Shown one piece after another: positions 15,152 through 21,693 of a stretch of 26,493 nucleotides of DNA. Within the stretch, counting starts at the first letter, position 1. Every line of letters starts with the position of its first letter. The position numbers and the translations under genes are program-made. This DNA is from a virus, in the IMG/VR virus record IMGVR_UViG_3300036884_000038, positions 1 through 26,493 of that record. One strand, given 5' to 3'. A model generated the notes under the pieces. That model saw only the letters and a program-made list of their open reading frames with translations, was not told the origin of the DNA and did no database searches.

Positions 15152-15690
15152 GCCTGCTCTCCTAAAATAACGTCCAGGTCTTCCAGGATTGCTGCCAGGG
15201 ATTTCCGCAGCATGGTCAGGATATAGATTGCTACGCCCTGATCCTGCTCAGTCTTCGAAAGGATCGGAATAGCTCGCTGGATTGCTTCAACCCCTGCATC
15301 CATGGCCTGAACAAGTCCCTCTTTGAACCAGGTAAACATTGGCGCGGGGGGAGTGGGTAAAAGCCGTTTGGGTTTTGGATCGGCGCGGGAGATAATGCGA
15401 AGTGATTCTTTAATCGAATTTCCATTGACTAAAATTCCGGCGCGGCGGAATTTTGCTAATCGCATATAGGCGTATGCCTGACTCGTTTTGAATGTGCAAT
15501 TTGCCTCTATCCAAATAACCCATTCCCCAAATTCTACTTTTTTTTGTTGCTCTAATAACAATTGTCCGCAACGATATGCATGTTCCACGGCATTTTTCAT
15601 TCCGGCCATGGACAATTCATACTCGTGGTTTATCTCAACCACCACGTCGATCACAATTTCACCTGGTTGGATTATTACAATGTCGTTCAT
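15148..15690 (-). CDS. DUF3102-like protein
   Basis: 180 residues with a GGAAAAGGAAA ribosome site. Residues about 27-80 fit the DUF3102 pattern: a helix (MKNAVEHAYRCGQLLLEQQK), then FGEWVIWIEANCTFKTSQAYAYMRLA, split here as FGEWVIWIE and SQAYAYMRLAK. Proteins with this domain occur in phages and plasmids, often beside replication genes, and a DNA-binding role is possible but unproven. The C-terminal half is helical and follows a Pro-rich linker (LPTPPAPM). Confidence 0.6.
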   Translation of the reverse strand: MNDIVIIQPGEIVIDVVVEINHEYELSMAGMKNAVEHAYRCGQLLLEQQKKVEFGEWVIWIEANCTFKTSQAYAYMRLAKFRRAGILVNGNSIKESLRIISRADPKPKRLLPTPPAPMFTWFKEGLVQAMDAGVEAIQRAIPILSKTEQDQGVAIYILTMLRKSLAAILEDLDVILGEQA

Positions 15691-15708
15691 TTTCCTTTTC
15701 CTTTCGAC

Positions 15709-15909
15709 TTAACAAAAACCGCCTTGGTAGTGAATGTCGCCGTTCTTCCAGATCGTCGCGTTGTAGACCTCGCTGATGGGGACCTGGTTACCGCAATACT
15801 CACAAGCGACAAGTTGTATAACGTTCATGTCCGATTTTTGAACAGATTCAGTTGTATCGAATTTTGTTTGTGTTCTCACGCATTTTTCGTATAACCCTTG
15901 TTCATTCAT
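15709..15909 (-). CDS. Small CxxC protein (66 residues)
   Basis: 66 residues from MNEQGLYEKC, chosen because that ATG overlaps the stop of the upstream gene (ATGA). Contains ACEYCGNQVP, a C-x2-C pair, with further cysteines at both ends (YEKC near the start, GGFC at the end), suggesting a zinc ribbon. No family recognised. Confidence 0.6.
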   Translation of the reverse strand: MNEQGLYEKCVRTQTKFDTTESVQKSDMNVIQLVACEYCGNQVPISEVYNATIWKNGDIHYQGGFC

Positions 15910-16115
15910 TTCGTGTCCTCCGTGACAGGTTGCCACTTTTCGACGAAAGTCAGCATGTCAAAATTGTGATTGCAAACTGTTTTGGCGTATCCCCAATCAA
16001 TTGTCACCATGCGCCAATCCAGATCAACTTTTCGCACAGTTCCAGTTGATTTCGGGTTGCCTTTCATCATCACAACTTCGCCGGGAAGTAATAAACTTGC
16101 CTGTTTAGCGTTCAT
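15906..16115 (-). CDS. Small beta-rich protein (69 residues)
   Basis: 69 residues beginning MNAKQASLLLPGEVVMMKG. The pattern LLPGEVVMMKGNPKSTGTVRKVD followed by a WRMVTIDWG strand resembles small SH3-barrel or KOW-like domains in phage early regions. Overlaps both neighbours by ATGA. Function unknown. Confidence 0.6.
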   Translation of the reverse strand: MNAKQASLLLPGEVVMMKGNPKSTGTVRKVDLDWRMVTIDWGYAKTVCNHNFDMLTFVEKWQPVTEDTK

Positions 16116-16327
16116 TTCGTCTCACCTTCGGCGCGGGAAATGGCGGCGCGAAGCATTTCATATTCGGGGTGTTCTTCACCATCCTCGGTTTGCGTTAGGC
16201 CAATACCTTCCAAATATTCAACAGCCTTCTTGCACGCTTCGAGCAGGTCGGGCGCGGCGGCTATATAGAAACGCTGCCCACCATGATTTTCCGGCTCGGT
16301 TACGATACTTATAAAGAATTTGCACAT
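16112..16327 (-). CDS. Small protein sharing its N-terminus with the repeat gene (71 residues)
   Basis: 71 residues from MCKFFISIVTEPENHGGQRF; the open frame extends further upstream, but that part overlaps the preceding gene. The first 21 residues match those of the 16369-17226 gene apart from one inserted residue, and the leader sequence is also shared. The rest (LLEACKKAVEYLEGIG ... EMLRAAISRAEGE) is a helical domain resembling a common small phage protein pattern. The shared start suggests duplication of a 5' gene end followed by divergence or fusion. Confidence 0.65.
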   Translation of the reverse strand: MCKFFISIVTEPENHGGQRFYIAAAPDLLEACKKAVEYLEGIGLTQTEDGEEHPEYEMLRAAISRAEGETK

Positions 16328-16359
16328 GATATTGTCTTTCTGCCGTCTAAACGGCGAGG
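16265..16359. repeat. Direct repeat copy A (95 bp)
   Basis: This matches 17167-17258 over its whole length except for a three-base insertion (TTA) and few if any other changes. It contains the leader, the small hairpin GCCGTCTAAACGGC, the start codon and the first 21 codons of the 16112-16327 gene. The two copies are about 900 bp apart in the same orientation and flank the dipeptide-repeat gene's body, so recombination would delete it cleanly in frame. Confidence 0.9.
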
Positions 16360-16368
16360 GTAAATTAG

Positions 16369-17226
16369 TTATGGTTTCCAGATATAAACTATCTCCGCCT
16401 TTTCGCCACTGTGCAACCGCCATGTTTGGCCGTCGCAGGAGGGTACTAATCCCGCCTCCCATAATTTGACGCAGGGAGAGAAGTCATATTTATAGGTGAT
16501 GTCGAAAAATGAACTTGTGTAAGCCCAGACGCTGTCCCAGACGCTGTACCTGACGCTGTCCCAGACGCTGGCGCTGACGCTGTCCCAGACGCTGTCCCTG
16601 ACGCTGGCGCTGACGCTGTCCCAGACGCTGTACCTGACGCTGTCCCTGACGCTGGCGCTGACGCTGGCGCTGACGCTGTCCCTGACGCTGTCCCAGACGC
16701 TGGCGCTGGCGCTGTCCCAGACGCTGTCCCTGACGCTGTCCCTGACGCTGTCCCAGACGCTGGCGCTGGCGCTGGCGCTGACGCTGTCCCTGACGCTGTC
16801 CCAGACGCTGGCGCTGGCGCTGGCGCTGACGCTGGCGCTGACGCTGTCCCTGACGCTGTCCCAATTTTTCAGCCACTGAATTTGCTCATCTGTTACCTGC
16901 TCAACTTTTGGCAGTTTGAATGGATGAACAATCGGCTTGATAATTAACGGCTCTACGATCGTTTTGTAATCAAGGCCATTGAACCAATCTGCAACTTGCA
17001 CGCGGTCGTCAATACCGCTGTTGAGTTGGTCAACAACAAATTCACGTGACAATGGGTTGAACTCGTACTTATTGCACTTATCCTCGTCCAGGCCATTGGC
17101 TTTGCAAAGCAGGGAGTGGCTATCGTTTTCCTTGTCAAGATGTTCCTTGCGATATTGCCAATCACGATAGAAACGCTGCCCACCATGATTTTCCGGCTCG
17201 GTTACGATACTAAAGAATTTGCACAT
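16369..17226 (-). CDS. Protein with 56 tandem SV/SA/WD/RD dipeptides
   Basis: 285 residues from MCKFFSIVTEPENH; this start is supported because its leader is duplicated before the 16112-16327 gene. Residues 1-121 are a mixed globular domain (LLCKANGLDEDKCNKYEFNPLSREFVVDQL). Residues 122-233 consist entirely of dipeptides, mostly SV alternating with WD, RD, SA and a few RY. Residues 234-285 are a C-terminal segment with aromatic residues (DITYKYDFSPCVKLWEAGLV). The repeat is regular enough to form a solenoid or fibre, with Trp/Arg/Asp pairs on one face. I do not recognise the family with certainty. Function unknown. Confidence 0.75.
   Translation of the reverse strand: MCKFFSIVTEPENHGGQRFYRDWQYRKEHLDKENDSHSLLCKANGLDEDKCNKYEFNPLSREFVVDQLNSGIDDRVQVADWFNGLDYKTIVEPLIIKPIVHPFKLPKVEQVTDEQIQWLKNWDSVRDSVSASVSASASASVWDSVRDSVSASASASVWDSVRDSVRDSVWDSASASVWDSVRDSVSASVSASVRDSVRYSVWDSVSASVRDSVWDSVSASVWDSVRYSVWDSVWAYTSSFFDITYKYDFSPCVKLWEAGLVPSCDGQTWRLHSGEKAEIVYIWKP
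16528..16863 (-). repeat. Tandem hexamer/12-bp minisatellite (coding)
   Basis: 336 bases made of 6-base units; on the coding strand AGCGTC (Ser-Val) mostly alternates with TGGGAC, AGGGAC, AGCGCC or AGGTAC. There are 56 hexamers, equal to 28 units of 12 bp, in a non-uniform order. Because the unit length is a multiple of three, gains and losses keep the frame. The other two frames of this strand are also free of stops within the array. Confidence 0.9.
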
Positions 17227-17258
17227 GATATTGTCTTTCTGCCGTCTAAACGGCGAGG
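17167..17258. repeat. Direct repeat copy B (92 bp)
   Basis: This is the partner of 16265-16359, covering the leader and the first codons of the dipeptide-repeat gene. It lacks three bases present in copy A, which removes one residue from the encoded N-terminus. See copy A for the consequences. Confidence 0.9.
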
Positions 17259-17330
17259 AGTGATTTGGCGGCTCGGACTCTTCGTTTCGCACCATGCAGC
17301 CGATATATGATAGGTGACACCGCCAATTGA

Positions 17331-18341
17331 TTACAGCAACGCATCTTTGTCAAATTGTTCAATCGCAGCATCGAACTGCACAGTTTGCAACGGACGGCCT
17401 GCAGTACGAGCGGCCATGATTACGTCGATGGCATCCTTCTTGCGCTGCTGTTCATCCGTTAGTTTCTTTTTGGCGCTGCACAATCCCTGATATATATTTG
17501 AGAGGGCTTCAGTTGCGACTTGACCGTAAGGCATCTGATAGGTGGTAGAAAATTCATCCTCAGCCGCCTCGATAGACATTTTGGCAACTGCCTGTTCGGG
17601 CTGGGCCGGCGCGGGCTGCTTGGCGGGTTCGGGTTGTTTCGCCGGCGCACCTGAGTTCAGCCATTCCATGAGAGGAATAAAGAACTTTGCGCCCGGTTTA
17701 TTCTCGACCTTGTCAGCGAAGAAATCACAGCGGCTTTTGCTGATAATCAGGTTGTGGTCAGTATCCATATCGCCAACGATGGTAAATTCGTATTCCATGC
17801 CTTGGCGCTGAATAGGGGCCATTCCGACTTTGCGGGGAACTGACTTGCCCCGGTCATTTGTTTCGATGACGTATTCAACCTTGGTCCGCATGGTGGCTAT
17901 GATATGGCAGGATGATTGAAGCATGGCGTCAATCAGTTTGCGGTGGATAGGAGTAACGTCCTTCCAGGCGGTGTATGAGTTCCCAGATTGACTGCGCTTT
18001 GTTGCGGCGTCCACCATATCCAGTGCCCCGCCTTCACCTTCCCAGGCGTGAGACAGGCTGTCGATCACGATCACGGCATACCCGTTTTCCTCAGCCGCCG
18101 TTATCATGTCGATATAGGCTTTCGGGCTGAAACTGTCCAGGAACACCGCGTCGAAGTTGAACTTGTCACTGTAAAGGCTTGAGCTCTTGCGCTCGGTGTC
18201 AATTACGGCAATCTTTCCACCCTTTGCCAGTACAGTGGCTGCTACAAGCGCGGTATAGGTCTTCCCAGACCCTGACGGACCGTCAAGCGCAAGTCGTAAC
18301 TTGGCTTGACTTTTTACTGCTTTTACAAATGGGTTACTCAT
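17331..18341 (-). CDS. Sak4-like single-strand annealing/RecA-fold ATPase
   Basis: 336 residues. Walker A is LDGPSGSGKTYTA (GPSGSGKT at residues 21-28) and Walker B is AVIVIDSLSHAW (residues 89-100); the latter fits the phage AAA_24/Sak4 nucleotide-binding family. Residues 128-220 complete the ATPase core. A Pro/Ala-rich linker (residues about 235-250) leads to a helical C-terminal extension not typical of minimal Sak4. Sak4 proteins promote annealing in phage recombination, usually with an SSB; no SSB gene was noticed. The start overlaps the preceding micro-gene by ATGA. Confidence 0.75.
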   Translation of the reverse strand: MSNPFVKAVKSQAKLRLALDGPSGSGKTYTALVAATVLAKGGKIAVIDTERKSSSLYSDKFNFDAVFLDSFSPKAYIDMITAAEENGYAVIVIDSLSHAWEGEGGALDMVDAATKRSQSGNSYTAWKDVTPIHRKLIDAMLQSSCHIIATMRTKVEYVIETNDRGKSVPRKVGMAPIQRQGMEYEFTIVGDMDTDHNLIISKSRCDFFADKVENKPGAKFFIPLMEWLNSGAPAKQPEPAKQPAPAQPEQAVAKMSIEAAEDEFSTTYQMPYGQVATEALSNIYQGLCSAKKKLTDEQQRKKDAIDVIMAARTAGRPLQTVQFDAAIEQFDKDALL

Positions 18342-18442
18342 TTCCTCCTACCTTTCTTATCTATCGTTTGTAGCCACGTCACAAGCGCGGCCCAGAAAAC
18401 TACGATTGCCAGAACACCGAGTTCAAAGGAATAGTTGTCCAT
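18338..18442 (-). CDS. Small single-span membrane protein (34 residues)
   Basis: 34 residues beginning MDNYSFELGVLAIVVFWAA, with one hydrophobic span (about residues 8-25) and a strongly basic tail (TIDKKGRRK). The start follows the previous stop by two bases, and the stop overlaps the Sak4-like start as ATGA; its terminal codons also supply the AGGAGG site of that gene. The location is precise enough to support a real gene. Function unknown. Confidence 0.7.
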   Translation of the reverse strand: MDNYSFELGVLAIVVFWAALVTWLQTIDKKGRRK

Positions 18443-18444
18443 GG

Positions 18445-18747
18445 CTATAATCCCCACCGTACAGTTTCAGCCGTGTGAAGCTGATCAGCGCCGTCAAATT
18501 CCTCCGGATGCTCGACCGACCGATTGTACAGCCTGGTAAATTCAGTCCAGGCTTCGTCTGCCTTCCGCATTGCAGCCAGTCTGTCACCCATCAAATCTGG
18601 CGTTCTGGCCTCTTCCCGGATCGCCTCATACCGTTCGCGGGCTTTTACAATTTCTTCGACCGCCAGGCGATAAGTTTCCGCCGCCTCGCAAACGGTCAGG
18701 GGCATTGTGCTGCGTTGACTCATTTCGGGAATATCTTCTTGAGACAT
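18445..18747 (-). CDS. Hypothetical early protein (100 residues)
   Basis: 100 residues, helical and charged, with a GGAGA site before ATG. Segments such as VEEIVKARERYEAIREEA and MRKADEAWTEFTRLYNRSV suggest a helical bundle or coiled coil. It lies between the HNH endonuclease and the Sak4-associated micro-gene. No family is recognised. Confidence 0.6.
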   Translation of the reverse strand: MSQEDIPEMSQRSTMPLTVCEAAETYRLAVEEIVKARERYEAIREEARTPDLMGDRLAAMRKADEAWTEFTRLYNRSVEHPEEFDGADQLHTAETVRWGL

Positions 18748-18749
18748 GG

Positions 18750-19244
18750 CTATCTCCGTTCTATCGGGAAATTAGTTCGAATACAGTTTCCGTAATATTT
18801 TCTTGCTGCGTCGTCCCAGGCGTGAGCAGCCTCTACGGGATCAGAGAAGAATCCGATTACAGTTTCTTTTTTATTTATCCTAATTCGAGCACGCCATTGC
18901 TTTCCGGTTCCCCTAAATTTCCCATCTTTAGATACGCCTTTATAACCGGATGTATTATTCCGTTTTATTCCAAAGTTTTGGCGATTTTCTTGAGTGGTGC
19001 AGGTACGCAGATTGGATTTTCTGTCATCCAGCCTGTTGCCGTTGAGATGATCGGTTTCCATGCCCGTTGGTGTGTGATTTATTTCGCGGTGCATTCGAAT
19101 GGTTCCCCTTTTTCCATTGGGATCAGTTGGACTATTTCTTACGGCATATCCCTGGCAGCAATACCACTTCCACTGCGACAACCATTCAAAGTCATCGTCA
19201 TCAACAATAGCAACCTTGCCCTGGGTAAGCGGGATTTCTTTCAT
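18750..19244 (-). CDS. HNH homing endonuclease with AP2 DNA-binding domain
   Basis: 164 residues. The N-terminal part has the HNH3 signature: MHREINHTP, then ETDHLNGNRLDDRKSNLR (Asp65-His66 with the N-x8-N pattern). The C-terminus (residues 98-160; TSGYKGVSKDGKFRGTGKQW, AWDDAARKYYG) is a classical AP2 domain. Such free-standing genes are mobile and cut specific sites in related genomes lacking them. It sits directly after the RHH gene and replaces nothing obvious. Confidence 0.85.
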   Translation of the reverse strand: MKEIPLTQGKVAIVDDDDFEWLSQWKWYCCQGYAVRNSPTDPNGKRGTIRMHREINHTPTGMETDHLNGNRLDDRKSNLRTCTTQENRQNFGIKRNNTSGYKGVSKDGKFRGTGKQWRARIRINKKETVIGFFSDPVEAAHAWDDAARKYYGNCIRTNFPIERR

Positions 19245-19247
19245 GGA

Positions 19248-19433
19248 TTACCTGCGCTCGATTTCTTCCTCGATGGTCTGAGGTTGGGGGCGTGGCGTTT
19301 GCATCTTGAACCACTCCTGGTTGATAAGGTGTCTGATCGTACCCGACTTAGTCGGGATGCCATTTTTTACTGCAATAGCCTTCAGCCGTTGCTCAGTCTG
19401 TTCGTCAAGCTCAAAATTGATTACTTTTCCCAT
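19248..19433 (-). CDS. Ribbon-helix-helix DNA-binding protein (CopG-like)
   Basis: 61 residues starting MGKVINFELDEQTEQRLKAI, selected over an upstream ATG because AAAGGAGATCAC precedes it. A strand followed by two helices (residues 3-8, 11-22, 29-42 with the RHLINQEWF helix) fits an RHH repressor fold. The C-terminus is Pro/Gln-rich. It is the first gene of the early block, directly behind a consensus promoter containing 11-bp repeats, which suggests autoregulation. Confidence 0.75.
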   Translation of the reverse strand: MGKVINFELDEQTEQRLKAIAVKNGIPTKSGTIRHLINQEWFKMQTPRPQPQTIEEEIERR

Positions 19434-19453
19434 GTGATCTCCTTTCGTAATAT

Positions 19454-19487
19454 CTACTATTTTACTACGCATTTTCTACGCTGTCAA
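19454..19487 (-). promoter_or_regulatory. Early promoter with 11-bp operator-like repeats
   Basis: On the minus strand TTGACA (19482-19487), a 17-base spacer and TAAAAT (19459-19464) form a near-consensus sigma70 promoter for the RHH gene and the early block. On the plus strand CTAC recurs exactly every 11 bases, at 19454, 19465 and 19476, with CTACGC at the last two. Repeats spaced by about one helical turn and covering the -35/-10 region are what one expects for RHH repressor binding. Confidence 0.75.
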
Positions 19488-19507
19488 TAAGCAAAACGTA
19501 AAATTCA

Positions 19508-19533
19508 CCTATCAATTCCCTTACAATGATAGG
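19508..19533. promoter_or_regulatory. 7-bp inverted repeat in the early intergenic region
   Basis: CCTATCA (19508-19514) and TGATAGG (19527-19533) form a perfect dyad with a 12-base spacer. Next to it, GCGTT or GCGTA boxes recur at 19533, 19544 and 19554. This lies in the 260-base region (19434-19693) without any convincing gene, between the divergent early genes. It is probably a regulator site; no U-run suggests termination. Confidence 0.45.
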
Positions 19534-19643
19534 CGTTATTTTGGCGTTTTTAAGCGTATGTTTATTGGAGGATCAAATTCAGATACACAGTAAAAGTAAA
19601 ATCGCTCTACGGCCTTCCTGTGCAATCTGGTAGCCTTCCAGCG

Positions 19644-19673
19644 TGCACTTCCGCGCCCGTTTCGTGCTAGAAT
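19644..19673 (+). promoter_or_regulatory. Possible promoter for the plus-strand membrane gene
   Basis: An extended -10 (TGC TAGAAT, hexamer at 19668-19673) lies 20 bases upstream of the ATG, with a weak -35 candidate (TGCACT at 19644-19649, 18-base spacer). The expected start would leave a leader of only about 14 bases carrying GAGGG. It is the only plausible promoter found for the only plus-strand gene. Confidence 0.35.
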
Positions 19674-19693
19674 AACAGCGGAGGGAAAATCAC

Positions 19694-19903
19694 ATGACCG
19701 ACCAACCCGAAAAAGTATTCGATCCCAAACAAGGGAAAATGGCAGATAAATCAGCGGAGCAAAAGATGACACCAGAACAAATCTACATGCTGGAGAGCCT
19801 GAAACTGTTGACGAAGATAAATAACGGTGTCACCTTTTTTGTCATCCTGGCTTTAATTGGAATCATACTTGGCTTACTTGCCTACTGTTCGCCATTGCAT
19901 TAG
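19694..19903 (+). CDS. Single-span membrane protein, only plus-strand gene
   Basis: 69 residues with a GGAGGG site before ATG. The N-terminal 43 residues are hydrophilic (MTDQPEKVFDPKQG, then QKMTPEQIYMLESLKLLTKI). Residues 44-66 form one hydrophobic span (VTFFVILALIGIILGLLAYC). The predicted topology is a cytoplasmic N-terminus with a C-terminal anchor, seen in immunity, superinfection exclusion and holin-accessory proteins. It converges with the endolysin gene, with 24 bases between the stops, and is transcribed against all other genes. It may be expressed independently of the lytic programme. An antisense reading at 19536-19772 is less convincing. Confidence 0.65.
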   Translation: MTDQPEKVFDPKQGKMADKSAEQKMTPEQIYMLESLKLLTKINNGVTFFVILALIGIILGLLAYCSPLH

Positions 19904-19927
19904 TAACCTCAATACCATCCAGAAGTT

Positions 19928-20932
19928 TTACAGCGGCTTCTTAATCCAGTTTTCGATCGCTGTTATCCGCGCCTCTAGCGTGGTTGGTTCGGGCGTGGGG
20001 GGTATAACAACTGGCGGTACGACAGGGGGCACGACCACAGGCGGTACTACTACCGGCGGCGCGACCGGGGTGAAGTTCATCCACTGGTAGAGCGCATCCT
20101 TGGACTTTAGCGACAAGTCCACGTCAAAGGTTGTATTGGCATACTTTCCATTCGGCAACGTATTGATCTTGAACTGCCAGAACAGCACGTTTGCGAAGTT
20201 CAAATGATTGGGTTTCTGCGTCACGCCATTAGGGAGGTTGGCCTTCAACGCTTCCCAAGTTAGAGTAGAGGGAAGAGTAGGATAGTTCGCCGTCCACAAC
20301 GAATAGGTCGGTTCAGCATGAGCCGCCCAATCGTAGAACATATTGTCGGTACCCTGCATGCAGTAACCCTTGGCGAACCAATCGCCGGTATAGACCACCA
20401 CCGGCACATCTCGCAGGGTCTTGTTGGCCTTTCCATAAGCGATGTGTTCCAGTAACTTCGTGAACTCCGCCATGATCCACTGGCTTGAAATTACCTTCAC
20501 CTGGTCTTGGGTGATGATATGATTTTGGAACTGGTAATACTGGTTGTAGTTATCCCACCAGCGTTCCAGATCCACAGCGATGAAATAATACAACTTTCCG
20601 CTCAGCCATTCGACCAGTTTGGTATATTCCGGGTTGTCGGCCGGCTTCAGGTTCTTCAGAGCATCCAGAGATACACCATTGCCAAATTTGGCTATGACGG
20701 CAAAAGGATTAGCAAAGATGTAAGCGCCCATAGGAATACCGGCGTCGTAGGCTCCCTGGATCTTCTCGGAGAAGCCCTGGTCATACCACTTGTCTTCGCT
20801 GATTCCTTCCTGAACCTCACCGCATTTAGCGACGGCAAATGAAATATATTGCTTCAAATAATCCCAATCGACGTTCGGCTGATAATGGGATAAATCTATA
20901 CCAATCGGGTAGTCCTTCCAAACGCTAGTCAT
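19928..20932 (-). CDS. Endolysin, glycoside hydrolase family 25-like lysozyme
   Basis: 334 residues with an AAGGAGA site. The GH25 pattern is visible: GIDLSHYQPNVDWDYLK at residues 11-27, AYDAGIPMGAYIF, IAVDLERWW with the catalytic Asp121-x-Glu123, VVVYTGDWF, LWTANYP and a late VLFWQF strand. These enzymes cleave muramic acid linkages in peptidoglycan. Residues about 289-316 are a VVPP-type proline-rich linker encoded by imperfect DNA repeats, followed by a short helix (LEARITAIENWIKKPL) that may oligomerise. There is no signal peptide, so export would need a holin. It ends the late block. Confidence 0.85.
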   Translation of the reverse strand: MTSVWKDYPIGIDLSHYQPNVDWDYLKQYISFAVAKCGEVQEGISEDKWYDQGFSEKIQGAYDAGIPMGAYIFANPFAVIAKFGNGVSLDALKNLKPADNPEYTKLVEWLSGKLYYFIAVDLERWWDNYNQYYQFQNHIITQDQVKVISSQWIMAEFTKLLEHIAYGKANKTLRDVPVVVYTGDWFAKGYCMQGTDNMFYDWAAHAEPTYSLWTANYPTLPSTLTWEALKANLPNGVTQKPNHLNFANVLFWQFKINTLPNGKYANTTFDVDLSLKSKDALYQWMNFTPVAPPVVVPPVVVPPVVPPVVIPPTPEPTTLEARITAIENWIKKPL

Positions 20933-20943
20933 TTCAATCTCCT

Positions 20944-21693
20944 TTATGAATTTATTACTGGCAATTCACAGCAACGACAATTAGGATGGGTGTCCATGAT
21001 TTCATCGACATCATGGATTGTACCGTTTTCTGAAAGACAGTCTTCACAGGCATCTGCCTGGGCCAGCCATTCCCATTGACCAATATTAAAGCGCTTGAAG
21101 TTTTCCAAACTCGCGGAGCGGAAGACGTTTAACTGTTCCGTCCTGGCAATTCTCAGGGCCTTCCAGCCGATAACATCCGCCTCCTTGGTCATCAACCTGG
21201 CAGTTTCAATCGGGTTTATTCCCATGGCCGTCGAACGGATCAAAATGTCGGTGATCTTGCCAATCGTTTCAGGATAGTTTTTCGTCAGCATATCGTAGAG
21301 AGACGAACCATCCTGGCAGCGACCAATCATATTTAGAATGGCCTGGACTGGTAGGGAACGAGAAACCCAGTCCACGCCAGCCAAAGCCGGGGCCCAACCC
21401 ATGACTGCGAACGCCTTCTGTTCGGTTGAGATAATATTTACCGCCTGGTTGGCAAAAATATCCATCTGCCTTTGAGCCTGGGCAAGCATGGCCTTGTATT
21501 CGGCGGAACGAAATACCTGATTTGGTGTCAGCAATCCAGCCCGGGCTAGTTTTTGTATATAGGCGTCCAGGCCATATTGAACTATCTGCCACTTATCGGC
21601 AAGGTAGATCATTTCGTCAGCCTCACGCTGGGCCATGAGACCGCGCACCTTCTTCAGGTATTGCTCAGCCAGTTGGCGGTAACTGTCCGGCAT
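20944..21693 (-). CDS. MuF-like minor head protein
   Basis: 249 residues, overlapping the portal by 29 bases. It is helical through residue about 180; then come ARTEQLNVFRSASLENFKRF (residues 183-202) and QADACEDCLSENGTIHDVDE with THPNCRCCELPV (residues 212-246). This A-R-T-E ... C-x2-C ... H-P-N-C-R-C order is typical of the phage Mu F/SPP1 gp7 head morphogenesis family. These proteins join the portal inside the procapsid. No C-terminal toxin domain is attached. Confidence 0.85.
   Translation of the reverse strand: MPDSYRQLAEQYLKKVRGLMAQREADEMIYLADKWQIVQYGLDAYIQKLARAGLLTPNQVFRSAEYKAMLAQAQRQMDIFANQAVNIISTEQKAFAVMGWAPALAGVDWVSRSLPVQAILNMIGRCQDGSSLYDMLTKNYPETIGKITDILIRSTAMGINPIETARLMTKEADVIGWKALRIARTEQLNVFRSASLENFKRFNIGQWEWLAQADACEDCLSENGTIHDVDEIMDTHPNCRCCELPVINS

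Noticed and set aside
16528-16863. Possible CRISPR array
   Set aside because: Units are 6-12 bp with no unique spacers, and the array is in a coding frame.
16490-16876. Gln/Arg-rich frame (128 codons) over the repeat array
   Set aside because: It is an alternate frame created by the hexamer repeats, which leave all three frames open; the frame with globular flanks is the coding one.
17227-17330. Possible promoter before the dipeptide-repeat gene
   Set aside because: TATCAT and TTG-like elements exist, but spacing is wrong (13 or 21 bases). Only the small hairpin of the repeated leader is supported.
18570-19490. Plus-strand open frame of 306 codons
   Set aside because: It is antisense to the HNH-AP2 and RHH genes, whose domains are recognisable, and it has no convincing ribosome site.
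19536-19772. Minus-strand 78-codon frame in the early control region
   Set aside because: It overlaps the plus-strand membrane gene and its promoter, lacks a ribosome site and has no recognised pattern.
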